Positions 36,977 to 46,527 of a stretch of DNA of 64,000 bases are shown piece after piece. Positions within the stretch are counted from its first letter, which is position 1. Each line of letters begins with the position of its first letter. A program made the translations under genes and the position numbers. Source of the DNA: Microcoleus sp. LEGE 07076 (lineage in GTDB: Bacteria > Cyanobacteriota > Cyanobacteriia > Cyanobacteriales > Microcoleaceae); assembly GCF_015207455.1 (NCBI RefSeq), contig NZ_JADEWV010000002.1, positions 1 through 64,000 on the forward strand, written 5' to 3'. The notes under the pieces are model-generated. The model saw only the letters and a list, made by a program, of their open reading frames with translations, did not search any database and was not told where the DNA came from.

Positions 36977-37430
36977 TGGGAACGGAGGCGATATTTTGTC
37001 TTCTGCTGTCCAACCACCGCTGCAAAATCAGGGCCGCTGCTTTGCGGTCGATCGATCCCTTATTTTGTGACAGCGGAATCCCTTGTGCTTTGATCAATTC
37101 CTCTGCCTCAACCGAAGTCAGGCGCTCATCTACGTATTCTAGGGGGAGTTCTAAGGCCTCGGCGATGCGGCCAGCATATTTCTGCACTTGTCGCGCTTGA
37201 TTGCCCAATTCTCCGTTCATGGAGTAGGGCAAGCCTGCAACCAAAATTTTCACTCCGCGCGCTCGGACGAGCTCTCGCAGACAAGCTACATCGCGATCGA
37301 AGGACGATCGCACTAGAGTAGTAATCCCCGTAGCGATTAAACCTGTTCCGTCACACCCGGCGATGCCGACTCGTTTGCTGCCGATATCTAATCCGAGGGC
37401 TGAAATCCATAATTTTTGGTTGGACATCAA
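36954..37430 (-). CDS. ruvX: Putative pre-16S rRNA nuclease / Holliday junction resolvase RuvX
   Basis: 158 residues. RNase H-like YqgF fold: ALGLDIGSKRVGIAGCD (first Asp), VDERLTSVEAEEL (Glu) and SIDRKAAALILQRWLD (last Asp). The C-terminal DTPQG and the stop codon (36954-36956) come from the right-end hairpin of the adjacent mobile-element relic, so the original C-terminus has been replaced. An AAATCTA heptamer run (37436-37472) lies just upstream. Confidence 0.9.
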   Translation of the reverse strand: MMSNQKLWISALGLDIGSKRVGIAGCDGTGLIATGITTLVRSSFDRDVACLRELVRARGVKILVAGLPYSMNGELGNQARQVQKYAGRIAEALELPLEYVDERLTSVEAEELIKAQGIPLSQNKGSIDRKAAALILQRWLDSRRQNIASVPNLDTPQG

Positions 37431-37435
37431 TCAAT

Positions 37436-37472
37436 TTTAGATTTTAGATTTTAGATTTTAGATTTTAGATTT
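37436..37472 (-). repeat. AAATCTA heptamer array upstream of ruvX
   Basis: Five tandem 7-mers, TAGATTT on the plus strand, begin about five bases upstream of the ruvX ATG. Two-unit versions precede yqeG (about 34157) and mnmG (about 55280), again A-rich on the sense strand. Confidence 0.8.
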
Positions 37473-37540
37473 ACTTACAAACAAAAAATTAAGCATCGTC
37501 AAAAGCGCGAAGGAAGAAGCACAAAAGTTGAGTTTTTTCA

Positions 37541-37598
37541 GTTTGTAGTAAGGACTTTAGTCCTCTGTTTTTTGCGGACGGTCGTCCTCACTACAAAC
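37541..37598. repeat. Dispersed palindrome family A, copy 2
   Basis: Starts GTTTGTAGTAAGGACTTTAG and ends CCTCACTACAAACC, with a diverged centre. It lies between the GNAT gene's 3' end and ruvX. Confidence 0.85.
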
Positions 37599-37645
37599 CG
37601 TTTTGATGCGATTCATCTAGCGGACATTCGATCGGGAATTAATTT

Positions 37646-38962
37646 CTATTCTGGCGCGCCGTCTTGAGGCAATTCCGGCAACTTCAGAGGCAAAATGCTG
37701 TTGGCCTCTGTTGCTGCTGATTCGGAATTTTGGTCGTTCAAGGGGTTAATTCGATCGGCTTTACCGTTTCCAGACTCCGCCAAAAATGGTTTGATTTCAG
37801 ACGAAACGGGTCTTGCTGTTGCTTCAGGGGCGATCGGGCCGAGCCAGGACATTCTGCCCGGTACTGGTTTGCGAGTTGGCTGGAAGCTCTGCAACACTTC
37901 TGAGAGTTGGAGTCCTTCGAGAGAGACTAATTTGGACTCGCGCAATTTGTGCCACACCGATCGAGACATCAGCAAACTGTGTTCCACGCGCACGGCTCCA
38001 AATTGCTCTAAATAAGCTTCGCGTTCGGGTTGATAGTCAGCCGAAGCTACTTGCAGGCTTTGAACTGGGAAGTCTTGAACCAGGCGCGCCATCTGGGATA
38101 GCAGTTCTGGGTACAGCCAAGTGTATGCCGGGTGTACGGTCAACTGGGCGACGTGCGGTTGGTGGCCGTTGCGGGATAGCTGCACCTGAAAATAGCCGAT
38201 CGCTGCTTTGCGCTGCGGTTCAAATACGTAGCCACTGACTACCTCTGTTTTTCCCAGCCACTGTTTGACACCTTCGACTAAAGCGCCGAAAAAACTGGTT
38301 TTGAAGTCTTGAATGTGCCGATCGAATACTTGGCGCACCAAGGGCGGCATTGACGCGGTATCGAGTTGGTACAGCAATTGAGCGTCGGCGTTGCTCACCG
38401 GCAGCAGGTTGGGCAAATCTGGCGTTGAGTTTGCCATCAATTGCAGGCGTTCCGGGGCGATCGTCCAGTAAGTCATCTGGGCCAACGGCTGAAACCCGTT
38501 CTGCCGATACAAAGCCAGGGAGGTTTTGTCGCCGACATTCACCTCCAGCAGCCAAGTCCGTGCTTCCCAGACTGCCTCAAAGCAGTACCGCAGCAGCATT
38601 GAACCAATGCCTTTGCTCCGGGCTTCTGGGTCTACTCCGATGCGATCGATCCGCCAAGTGCTGCGGGTGCGGTTGAAAGGAGAAATCTGAATTATGCCTT
38701 TAACTTTACCCTCTTCTTCAGCAACGTGGGCGCGAAATACCGACTGGCCAGTGTTTGGAAACAAGCTAAAAATTTTCAGCAGTCCGTACCACCGACGAAT
38801 CTGCTGCAATTTTCTACCCAGTACCAAGTCACAGCTTGCGCCCTTGCGGTTTTCTGGATTTTCGGCTGTTTCCGTGCACAGTTGTTCCATCGCCTCGATG
38901 TCGCGGTACTGAAACTGGCGAATCACAACCTGGTTTTGGTTTTGAGAGCTAAATGAAGTCAT
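37646..38962 (-). CDS. GNAT-family N-acetyltransferase, long cyanobacterial form
   Basis: 438 residues. An N-terminal GNAT domain (about 10-170) has the acetyl-CoA loop RIGVDPEARSKGIGSMLLRY and LYRQNGFQPL. A second domain (about 190-345) also has a GNAT-like layout (GYFQVQLSRNG...QLTVHPAYTWLYPELLSQM), and a Pro/Ser-rich tail follows. Substrate is unknown. A long AACCAAT heptamer array lies about 26 bases upstream of the start. Confidence 0.8.
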   Translation of the reverse strand: MTSFSSQNQNQVVIRQFQYRDIEAMEQLCTETAENPENRKGASCDLVLGRKLQQIRRWYGLLKIFSLFPNTGQSVFRAHVAEEEGKVKGIIQISPFNRTRSTWRIDRIGVDPEARSKGIGSMLLRYCFEAVWEARTWLLEVNVGDKTSLALYRQNGFQPLAQMTYWTIAPERLQLMANSTPDLPNLLPVSNADAQLLYQLDTASMPPLVRQVFDRHIQDFKTSFFGALVEGVKQWLGKTEVVSGYVFEPQRKAAIGYFQVQLSRNGHQPHVAQLTVHPAYTWLYPELLSQMARLVQDFPVQSLQVASADYQPEREAYLEQFGAVRVEHSLLMSRSVWHKLRESKLVSLEGLQLSEVLQSFQPTRKPVPGRMSWLGPIAPEATARPVSSEIKPFLAESGNGKADRINPLNDQNSESAATEANSILPLKLPELPQDGAPE

Positions 38963-38987
38963 ATAGAAATTCTCAAGTAAGGTATAA

Positions 38988-39057
38988 ATTGGTTATTGGT
39001 TATTGGTTATTGGTTATTGGTTATTGGTTATTGGTTATTGGTTATTGGTTATTGGTT
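38988..39057 (-). repeat. AACCAAT heptamer array upstream of the GNAT gene
   Basis: About nine perfect tandem copies of TTGGTTA on the plus strand (AACCAAT on the gene's sense strand). Confidence 0.9.
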
Positions 39058-39265
39058 GGCGAGTCCCTCACGAAAGTTGAGAACCGTAATAGCACGAAAC
39101 AGGACAACAAAAATTAAAAAATCAAAGATATTTAAGAAAGGGGAAGAGTTAGGGAAGTTTTGATTTTTGAGTTCAAAACTTAGAACTTTTAATTCTTCAC
39201 CCTTTCTCGGTCGATCTAAAATTAAAAATTTCAAATCATTTGTTTGAATTTTTAATTTTCAGTTT

Positions 39266-40453
39266 TCAACTCAAGATTTCGCTCGGCAGAGGTCGAATCA
39301 ATACGACCGGTGTTCGCTCGTCAGCATTCCCGGCTGGGTTGCTGTGCAAGGCTTGCTCTAAAAATGTTACCGATAAATCGGAGGTCGCTGCTAATATCTT
39401 AACTGCTTTCAAGTCGTTAGCGTCTACGATCGCTGCGGCAAGTCCGGTTTCTCGTTGGATTTCTTCTACAACTTGCTGGGGATTGTCCGGGCCTAGGACA
39501 ATAAATTGGTCGAAGGGAGGCAAAGTTCCCGTAACGTCGTCAATCAGCCTGGCTTGTTCTCCTGCTAGTTGGTAAAAGACTCCCGGTTTACCCAATATTT
39601 TAGCCACAGCGCCGATCGCAAATGCCGCGACTACGCGCCCTGGGCCGACTACATCAACCAATGTCTGCATTCCGCAAGCTGTGGCCAAACTCGACGTGGG
39701 CAAGAAAAACAAGCAAACTCGCTTGGCTGCCCATCCGGGTTTGACTTCGCTGGGATGGCGGTAGCGCCCCTGCATCAAAGCTAGGGGAGTTTCTGCCAGA
39801 GCAACAATATCGCCTTTCTGGGCGCGCGGCACCACGTAACGCTTGACAATTTCGACCGGATCGTCTAGTTCGGCCAGTATGTGGGTGCGAATTGGCAAGA
39901 CTTCGGCAACTCCGACATTGCGGGCGGTGGGTACGGTGTCGGAGTTGGGAAATTGCAGCGGGACTACTACGTTGCGGACTTTGGGGATGCGCCCGCCCGG
40001 GCCGTAGGTGATGAAATGTATTTGCACCCAAGCTGACTGCAATTTGCTTAAATCTTGCCCTTGAATTTCTACAGAAACTTTAATTTTCGTGGTTTTTTTG
40101 GCTTTAACAATATAGCCGAACCAGTAATCGTCTGCTCTTGCTTTTGCGTCTTCGTGACAAGGAATCACTTTTGTCTGGGAAGTGACGCCATCCAAACTTG
40201 CATCTGACAGCAGTTTCACCTGTGCGCGCACATCTGGCAACATCACCTCAAACCGCTGTGTCAGGTTGCGGAACTCCATTTCTCCCACCAAAAGATATCG
40301 GTTGGGTTCGTTTATGGCTAAGTGCCATTCTCCGGCTGTAAGTTCTAGTTTATTTGGACTCCCAGTCCGGCGATAGTTCAACTCTAGGCCCAATCCGCCC
40401 AATGCTAGCAGCGAACCGGCTGCTGCGATTCCTGTTGCTAAAGTCTCAATCAC
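39266..40453 (-). CDS. CofE-like (F420-0:gamma-glutamyl ligase-related) protein
   Basis: 395 residues. An N-terminal hydrophobic helix (LATGIAAAGSLLALGGLGL) and an all-beta region (about 40-190) precede a C-terminal domain. That domain has RTHILAELDDPVEIVKRYVV and KGDIVALAETPLALMQGRY, resembling the CofE fold. Cyanobacteria do not generally use F420 in this way, so the name reflects homology only. Conserved in cyanobacteria; function unknown. Confidence 0.7.
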   Translation of the reverse strand: MIETLATGIAAAGSLLALGGLGLELNYRRTGSPNKLELTAGEWHLAINEPNRYLLVGEMEFRNLTQRFEVMLPDVRAQVKLLSDASLDGVTSQTKVIPCHEDAKARADDYWFGYIVKAKKTTKIKVSVEIQGQDLSKLQSAWVQIHFITYGPGGRIPKVRNVVVPLQFPNSDTVPTARNVGVAEVLPIRTHILAELDDPVEIVKRYVVPRAQKGDIVALAETPLALMQGRYRHPSEVKPGWAAKRVCLFFLPTSSLATACGMQTLVDVVGPGRVVAAFAIGAVAKILGKPGVFYQLAGEQARLIDDVTGTLPPFDQFIVLGPDNPQQVVEEIQRETGLAAAIVDANDLKAVKILAATSDLSVTFLEQALHSNPAGNADERTPVVLIRPLPSEILS

Positions 40454-40670
40454 TCAAATCACCGCCAATAATATTTTGTGTTTACTTTAGTCGATCTCGG
40501 GTACTTCGAGATCCGATCCGGCAGTAATTGGATTTGCAGGCTTGGCTGGCGGCGATTCTTGCGTCTGTGGCGGGCTGTGGGGATGGGGTGTGCGATCGCA
40601 CTTTGGGATGCACCTCCCGGGCGAGATCCCTTGAGTTAAAATGTAGAATATCAAATTACCTCGTCTCGCG

Positions 40671-41087
40671 ATGCCAGCTAAAGATATCTACCATGATGCA
40701 GTCAAGCAAGCACTGATTAAAGATGGCTGGCTGATAGTTACTGAAAACTATGTGCTGGAATATGGCGGGGATAAACTCTATCCAGATATTGCGGCCGAAA
40801 AGTCGATCGCAGCAGAATTGCAGGGACGAAAAATTATTGTTGAGGTGAAGAGTTTTTTAGGGCGATCTTTCATGAACGATCTAGAAGGCGCTGTAGGGCA
40901 GTATATCATTTACCGCAATATCTTACAAGCCTAGCAATCCGAGTATGAGTTGTATTTGGCCATAGCCAACACAGTTTATAACGGTGGCTTTCAGAAGAAA
41001 ATTGCCAAATTAATTGTTGAAACTAATCGAGTAAAATTGCTAGTTTTTGACCCGGAAGGGGAGGTAGTTGAGCGATGGAAAAATTAG
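40671..41087 (+). pseudogene. xisH-like gene with an in-frame amber stop
   Basis: Codons 1-87 (MPAKDIYHDAVKQALIKDGW ... YRNILQA) are the N-terminal two-thirds of XisH, an endonuclease-fold protein (PDIAAE..IIVEVKSF core). TAG at 40932-40934 interrupts it. The same frame then continues with QSEYELYLAIANTVYNGGFQ to TAG 41085-41087, giving the normal length of about 138 codons. The intact tail shows that the stop is recent, read through, or a base-call error. It overlaps xisI by 13 bases. Confidence 0.85.
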
Positions 41088-41443
41088 ATTATTATCGTCA
41101 TTTGATTCGGAAAGTTTTAACTGATTATTATGAGTTGGACGCAAAATCTACCGATTTAACGCTAGAAAGTGCGCTGATTTTTGACGAAAGGCACGACCAT
41201 TATTTATTGATGGTAATGGGTTGGGAGGGACAAGAACGGATTAAGGTCAATACTATTCACGTGCGATTGCGGGATGGCAAAATTTGGATTGAGGAGGATT
41301 GGACAGAAGATGGGGTGGTGACAGATTTGTTGCAGGCTGGGGTTTCGCGGGAAGAGATTGTTTTGGCGTTTCATCCACCGCATTTACGGCAATATACAGA
41401 GTTTGCGATCGCAAACATTGTGCAATTCCATCTCACCATCTAA
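41075..41443 (+). CDS. XisI-family protein
   Basis: 122 residues: MEKLDYYRHLIRKVLTDYYE, DHYLLMVMGWEGQERI, IWIEEDWTEDGV and EEIVLAFHPPHLRQYTEFA are family hallmarks. XisH and XisI were first named as factors controlling excision of the nitrogenase fdxN element in Anabaena. The pair is far more widespread than that element and probably acts as another system, toxin-antitoxin-like by layout. The gene overlaps xisH. Confidence 0.9.
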   Translation: MEKLDYYRHLIRKVLTDYYELDAKSTDLTLESALIFDERHDHYLLMVMGWEGQERIKVNTIHVRLRDGKIWIEEDWTEDGVVTDLLQAGVSREEIVLAFHPPHLRQYTEFAIANIVQFHLTI

Positions 41444-41489
41444 CCTAATTCGCTCGTATTAATCTCACAAATCAGTTTTGGTATCAAAG

Positions 41490-41861
41490 ATGAAACCCGT
41501 ACAAATTTGCGTTCTCATGCTTATAGAAATCGCCACTCTTGCTATCTTCACTCCCAAGAGTGCAAGCGCTCAATCCATCACAGACAAAAGCTGCGTCGCC
41601 GATATTGTAGGTGAAGATATTGGCTCACAAGTTAATATCAGATCGGGTGCGGGAAGCATTTTTAGCGTTGTAGGCACTGTCTCGGTAGGAAATCTAGTCA
41701 TTGTCGCCAATGACGACCAAAATAAAAGTGCTGTCGTATCTCCACTCAGTCGCAAAGATAGTGAAGGAAATGTCTGGTATTTGACGACAAGATTGAGAGC
41801 AAGTGAGTACAAAGGTTGGATCAAAGCAGACTTTTTGAAACTCAGATGTCCTAATCCCTAG
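41490..41861 (+). CDS. Secreted SH3-like domain protein
   Basis: 123 residues from ATG 41490; a TTG four codons upstream is less likely. A signal peptide (VCVLMLIEIATLAIF-like core, ending at about ASAQS) is followed by one bacterial SH3 domain: VNIRSGAGSIFSVVGTVSVG ... GWIKADFLKLRC. Two cysteines (CVAD, KLRC) could form a disulfide. It probably binds the cell wall in the periplasm. Confidence 0.75.
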   Translation: MKPVQICVLMLIEIATLAIFTPKSASAQSITDKSCVADIVGEDIGSQVNIRSGAGSIFSVVGTVSVGNLVIVANDDQNKSAVVSPLSRKDSEGNVWYLTTRLRASEYKGWIKADFLKLRCPNP

Positions 41862-42329
41862 GTGTGGCGATCAACAAGAAGAGGCACTTTGCACGCACTC
41901 TCTCTTTTATTTTACTTTAAATATGCGATCGCCCCAAACAACTCTCGATCGCACTTATCTGAGTCTATGTACTTAAGTATTCGTCACTAACACTCAAGTA
42001 TCAATTGGGCAAAAATCCTACGAGAATCTCCTGATATTTATTTAGCAGGAAATCGCGAACAAGACTTAGAGGACGCGCTTACCTCATCAACCTCGTTTCT
42101 CCGATGAACTTAGAGAAGCTTAGAGAAGTCCTGCTGTGCGGGCGAGGTATTAAATTAATTGCAAAAAATATTGGCTTAAACCATTTTTGGGTTAATATCG
42201 ATCCATAACCACAAATTAGGTGATACTAAAATAAGAGCGATCGCCCGATCGATGTCTATAAAAAAACAGCTCGCCTAAGTGTAGTCGAACAAAAATAATA
42301 TCCGCCTCACTGCGATAACGAGTTGCCCT
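41862..42329. other. Intergenic region before the kinase operon
   Basis: 468 bases with no intact gene. About 42016-42100 reads KILRESPDIYLAGNREQDLE before a stop, possibly a fragment of a decayed gene, but no family could be named. The promoter of the two-gene kinase operon should be here. Confidence 0.4.
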
Positions 42330-45146
42330 ATGTCATCACCCCAGCCTTCAATCCTCAATAAACTGATTAGTAATGTACCGCTGCGAACCGTGTTAATTGT
42401 CCCTTTCGTACTACAAATCATCGGGGCGGTCGGCATTGTTGGTTACTTGTCTTTTCGCAACGGACAGAAAGCAGTCAACGATTTGGCATCTCAACTGCGG
42501 ACAGAAGTCAGCAGCCGCATTAACCAGCATCTAGACAGCCAACTCAATACAGCGCGTCATCTTGCAGAAATCAACGGCGATGCTGTCGATCTCGGATTGC
42601 TAGACTACCAGAATTCAAAACAGCTAGGACAGTTTTTCTGGCAGCAGTTGCAAAATTACAATTTCGGCTATATTGGCTTTGCTTTTACCTCTGGTGATTT
42701 TGCAGGCGCTGGGCGTTTTTTTGAAGACAATCGCGTCACTGTTGATGAAGTTTCTCTGTCACGCAATGCCAACCGTAATTGGTATATTTTCAACACCGAC
42801 ACAAACGGAAATCGTACAAATCTTGCTATTAATAATGGAGTATATATTGCCAAACAAGAAGGGTGGTACGTGCAGACAGCTCTAGCAGGAAAACCCACAT
42901 GGAGCCTTTATCAGTGGCAGTCTCCACCTTACACGCTTTCTGTTGCGGCAAACCGACCGGTATACAATAAAAATAGGCAATTAATTGGCGTAATTGGAGT
43001 TGACCAACGCCTTACACAAATTAGCGATTTTTTGCGTAATTTAAATGTTAGTCGTTCCGGTAGAATCTTCATTATCGAACGGAGCGGGCTGATTGTTGCC
43101 TCCTCCAGTTTAGAGAAACCTTTCACAATTGTCAGCGAAAAAGCGCAGCGACTAGCGGCAATTAACAGCAGCGATTTGTTAATTGCTAATACTGCTCAGT
43201 ACCTGAAGAATCGCTTTGAGAATTTTTCTCAAATCAAACAAGGTCAGCAGATTGAATTTATGTGGAAAGGTCAGCGTCAGTTTGTCCAAATTTCACCCTG
43301 GAAAGACGAGTGGGGATTGGATTGGTTGGTAGTTGTGGCGGTTCCTGAATCCGATTTTATGGGGCAAATTAATGCTAATACTCGCACCACGATTCTATTC
43401 TGTATCGGCGCTTTAATTGTGGCGACGATTGTGGGTTTTTATACTTCCCGCGTGATTGCTGAGCCGATCGCAAAATTGAGCAAAGCATCACAGGATCTCG
43501 CCTCCGGAAAGTTCGTTAGCGAAGCCCTCGAAGAGGATCGCACTGTGGAATTCTCCGGTAAGAATGAACTGGGTGTGCTTTCGGAATCTTTCAACGATAT
43601 GGCGCAGCAACTGCGCGACTCTTTTACAACCCTCGAAAACACCAACGCGGAGCTCGAACAGCGCGTCGAAGAACGCACCGTCGAACTCAAAATTGCCAAA
43701 GAAATGGCAGACGGTGCTAACCGCGCCAAAAGCGAATTTTTGGCTAACATGAGCCACGAATTGCGAACTCCCCTCAACGGCATTTTAGGCTACGCGCAAA
43801 TTCTCCAGCGCAGCGAACCGATGACGCAAAAAGGACGCGGCGGCGTTGATATTATTTATCAGTGCGGTTCGCACCTGCTAACGCTGATTAATGATGTGTT
43901 GGATTTGTCGAAAATTGAAGCCCGGAAACTCGAATTGCATTCCACTGCCTTTCACCTACCTTCATTCATCCAAGGTGTTGCCGAAATCTGCATGATTCGC
44001 GCCCAGGAAAAGGAAATTAGCTTTGATTTGCAGATTGATTCGCAACTCCCGACGGGGGTTTGCGCTGACGAGAAACGTTTGCGGCAAGTGCTGTTGAATT
44101 TGCTGGGAAATGCGGTTAAGTTCACGGAAACAGGCGGAGTGATATTTCAGGTTAATGTAATTAAAGATGCTGAGTTTCCAGATTCAAGTTCTCCGTTAGA
44201 TGGAATTGAAAAAATATACAAAATTAGGTTCAGAGTTGAAGATACAGGCCCGGGAATGACACCAGTACAAGTTGATAAAATATTTCTACCTTTTGAGCAA
44301 GTAGGTGAGCTGAAAAAACAATCGGAAGGCACCGGATTGGGACTCGCGATCAGTCAAAAGATTGTGGGTTTGATGCAGAGTGAAATTGCGATCGACAGCC
44401 GTGCAGGAGTGGGCAGTATTTTTTCCTTTGAAGTGTCGCTCCCGGAGGCGCAAAATTGGGCCGAGAGTTCGAGAATCGTCGAACAGGGGGCTGTTTTGGG
44501 TTACGAAGGTGAAAAACGCAAAATTTTGGTGGTGGATGACAGGTGGGAAAATCGGGGGGTGTTGGTGAACTTGCTAGAACCGATCGGCTTTAAGATGATT
44601 GAAGCGGCTGATGGTAAGGAAGGACTCGAGATCGCTTTAACCACCGCACCGGATTTAATTCTCACGGATTTAGCCATGCCGGTGATGGACGGATTCGAGT
44701 TTTTACACCAAATCCGCGCTCATCCTCAACTGCGAGATGCGATCGTGTTAGTGTCGTCTGCAAGCGTGTTTGAGATCGATCGCCAAAAGAGCTTGGATGC
44801 AGGCGGAAATGATTTTTTGCCAAAACCAGTGCAAGCAGATGTATTGCTCGGCTTACTTCAAAAATATTTGCAACTGGAGTGGGTATATGACGACACAATA
44901 ACTCTGGGTAAAAAAGCGCAAAATCCGATGCCAAATGAAATGCAGATTCCGGCGATCGAGATTTTGCAGTTGTTAAACGAACAAGCTGAAGCAGGCGATT
45001 TGGACACAGTAATCGAGATTGCCGAGCAAATTCAAACAGCGAATCCAGAACACGCGATTTTTGCCCAAAAAATACTCGTTTTAGCCGAAAAATTCCAAGT
45101 CAAAGAGCTGCTGGCATTGATTCAGGAATATTTATCACAAGCATAA
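42330..45146 (+). CDS. Hybrid sensor histidine kinase (Cache-HAMP-HisKA-HATPase-REC)
   Basis: 938 residues. TM1 lies at about 18-38, a periplasmic double-Cache-like sensor at about 39-345, TM2 at about 351-372, and HAMP plus coiled coil at about 373-460. HisKA follows with [17 protein letters not shown] (His about 478), then HATPase ([28 protein letters not shown]), and a REC domain ([13 protein letters not shown]; phospho-Asp in [12 protein letters not shown]; Lys in LPKPVQ). A 60-residue helical tail may be an HPt remnant but lacks an obvious HPt motif. It is ten bases upstream of the next kinase gene and surely co-transcribed. Confidence 0.93.
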   Translation: MSSPQPSILNKLISNVPLRTVLIVPFVLQIIGAVGIVGYLSFRNGQKAVNDLASQLRTEVSSRINQHLDSQLNTARHLAEINGDAVDLGLLDYQNSKQLGQFFWQQLQNYNFGYIGFAFTSGDFAGAGRFFEDNRVTVDEVSLSRNANRNWYIFNTDTNGNRTNLAINNGVYIAKQEGWYVQTALAGKPTWSLYQWQSPPYTLSVAANRPVYNKNRQLIGVIGVDQRLTQISDFLRNLNVSRSGRIFIIERSGLIVASSSLEKPFTIVSEKAQRLAAINSSDLLIANTAQYLKNRFENFSQIKQGQQIEFMWKGQRQFVQISPWKDEWGLDWLVVVAVPESDFMGQINANTRTTILFCIGALIVATIVGFYTSRVIAEPIAKLSKASQDLASGKFVSEALEEDRTVEFSGKNELGVLSESFNDMAQQLRDSFTTLENTNAELEQRVEERTVELKIAKEMADGANRAKSEFLANMSHELRTPLNGILGYAQILQRSEPMTQKGRGGVDIIYQCGSHLLTLINDVLDLSKIEARKLELHSTAFHLPSFIQGVAEICMIRAQEKEISFDLQIDSQLPTGVCADEKRLRQVLLNLLGNAVKFTETGGVIFQVNVIKDAEFPDSSSPLDGIEKIYKIRFRVEDTGPGMTPVQVDKIFLPFEQVGELKKQSEGTGLGLAISQKIVGLMQSEIAIDSRAGVGSIFSFEVSLPEAQNWAESSRIVEQGAVLGYEGEKRKILVVDDRWENRGVLVNLLEPIGFKMIEAADGKEGLEIALTTAPDLILTDLAMPVMDGFEFLHQIRAHPQLRDAIVLVSSASVFEIDRQKSLDAGGNDFLPKPVQADVLLGLLQKYLQLEWVYDDTITLGKKAQNPMPNEMQIPAIEILQLLNEQAEAGDLDTVIEIAEQIQTANPEHAIFAQKILVLAEKFQVKELLALIQEYLSQA

Positions 45147-45156
45147 GGAAAATATC

Positions 45157-46428
45157 ATGTTTGAGTCAGAAAAAAAATTTATTTTGATAGTAGATGACAG
45201 TGCCACAAATTTAGCAGTTCTGTCGCAAGCCTTAAAAACAGCAGGTTACAAAGTGCGGGTAGCCGTGGACGGAGAATCGGCGCTGGCGATGCTGCGAAAA
45301 TGTGCAATAGATTCCACAAAAAACCCTTTCCCCGAACTAATATTGCTGGACGTGCAAATGCCTGGAATCGACGGCTTTGAAACTTGTCGCAGAATTAAAG
45401 ATGACCAGGAAACAAAGACAATTCCAGTCATTTTTATGACGGCTTTAGCAGATGCCGAAAGCAAGATAAAAGGATTGTCATTAGGTGCAGTGGATTATAT
45501 CACCAAACCCTTTGAACAAGACGAAGTAATTGCCAGAGTTAACATTCACTGGCGGCTCAAACAGTTAACCGACAATCTGGAAGAGCAAGTTACGCAACGC
45601 ACCTCCGCTTTGCAACAAGCTCAAGTCAAGGTAGTGCAGCAAGAAAAACTGTCCGCCCTGGGTCAACTCGTGGCGGGAGTCGCCCATGAAATTAACAACC
45701 CGCTGAGTTTTATGGTCAGCAACATTGCGCCTGCAAAGGAATATCTGGCTGAGATTACAGAAGTTCTTAGCTTATATCAAAAACACTACCCTGAGCCTGC
45801 ATCAGATATCGTTAGCAAGATTGAAGATATTGATTTGGAGTTTGTGATTGAGGATTTTTCTCACTTGTTGGATTCTATGGAAGTAGGCACTGAACGGATT
45901 AAAGATATTTCGCTGTCGCTGCGTAATTTTGCTCGTTCGGATGGAGATATTGCTAGTGCGATTGAGCTGCACCAAACTGTAGATAGTACGCTGTTGCTGT
46001 TAAAACACCGACTCAAGGATCAAGGATGTCGCCCGGCCATTGAAGTTATCCAAAACTACGGTGAATTGCCCTTAATTAAATGCTATCCCGGCCCGATGAA
46101 CCAAGTGTTTATGAATTTGCTAGCAAATGCGATCGATGCTGTGGAAGAGGCTTGGGAAAAAGACCAGCGTCCTCTGAATATTACGATTAGCACGGAAGTT
46201 TTGCGCGAAAGTGCGATCGTCCGAATTGCTGATAACGGGTTGGGAATGGCGGATGAGATTCAACAACATTTGTTTGAACCTCTGTTTACGACAAAAGCGG
46301 TGGGTAAGGGCACCGGGCTGGGATTGTCGATTGCTAAGCAGATTGTGACGGATAAGCACGGCGGTCAATTGTTCTGCAAGTCGATAGCCGGGAAAGGTAC
46401 TGAATTTGCGATCGAACTTCCTATTTAA
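45157..46428 (+). CDS. Response regulator-histidine kinase (REC-HisKA-HATPase)
   Basis: 423 residues. The N-terminal REC domain (LIVDDSATNLAVL, ILLDVQMPGIDGF, YITKPF) is followed by a coiled coil, then a HisKA-type box (SALGQLVAGVAHEINNPLSF, His about 182). The HATPase has NQVFMNLLANAIDAVEE and GKGTGLGLSIAKQI. An N-terminal receiver suggests it is the phosphorelay target or feedback partner of the hybrid kinase ten bases upstream. No output domain is present, so signalling continues elsewhere. Confidence 0.92.
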   Translation: MFESEKKFILIVDDSATNLAVLSQALKTAGYKVRVAVDGESALAMLRKCAIDSTKNPFPELILLDVQMPGIDGFETCRRIKDDQETKTIPVIFMTALADAESKIKGLSLGAVDYITKPFEQDEVIARVNIHWRLKQLTDNLEEQVTQRTSALQQAQVKVVQQEKLSALGQLVAGVAHEINNPLSFMVSNIAPAKEYLAEITEVLSLYQKHYPEPASDIVSKIEDIDLEFVIEDFSHLLDSMEVGTERIKDISLSLRNFARSDGDIASAIELHQTVDSTLLLLKHRLKDQGCRPAIEVIQNYGELPLIKCYPGPMNQVFMNLLANAIDAVEEAWEKDQRPLNITISTEVLRESAIVRIADNGLGMADEIQQHLFEPLFTTKAVGKGTGLGLSIAKQIVTDKHGGQLFCKSIAGKGTEFAIELPI

Positions 46429-46458
46429 TTTTAATATTATTTGCCGTCAATTACCCTT

Positions 46459-46522
46459 GGTTCGATCGTTCGGAATGCGAGTCCTCGGATGGATGCGGAC
46501 TCGCATTCCGAACGATCGAACC
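46459..46522. repeat. Perfect 26-bp inverted repeat between convergent genes
   Basis: 46459-46484 and 46497-46522 are exactly complementary, with a 12-base loop. It lies between convergent genes. It lacks a T-run on either strand, but such a stem could still block read-through both ways. It contains the HIP1-like CGATCG core in each arm. Confidence 0.9.
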
Positions 46523-46527
46523 GTAAA

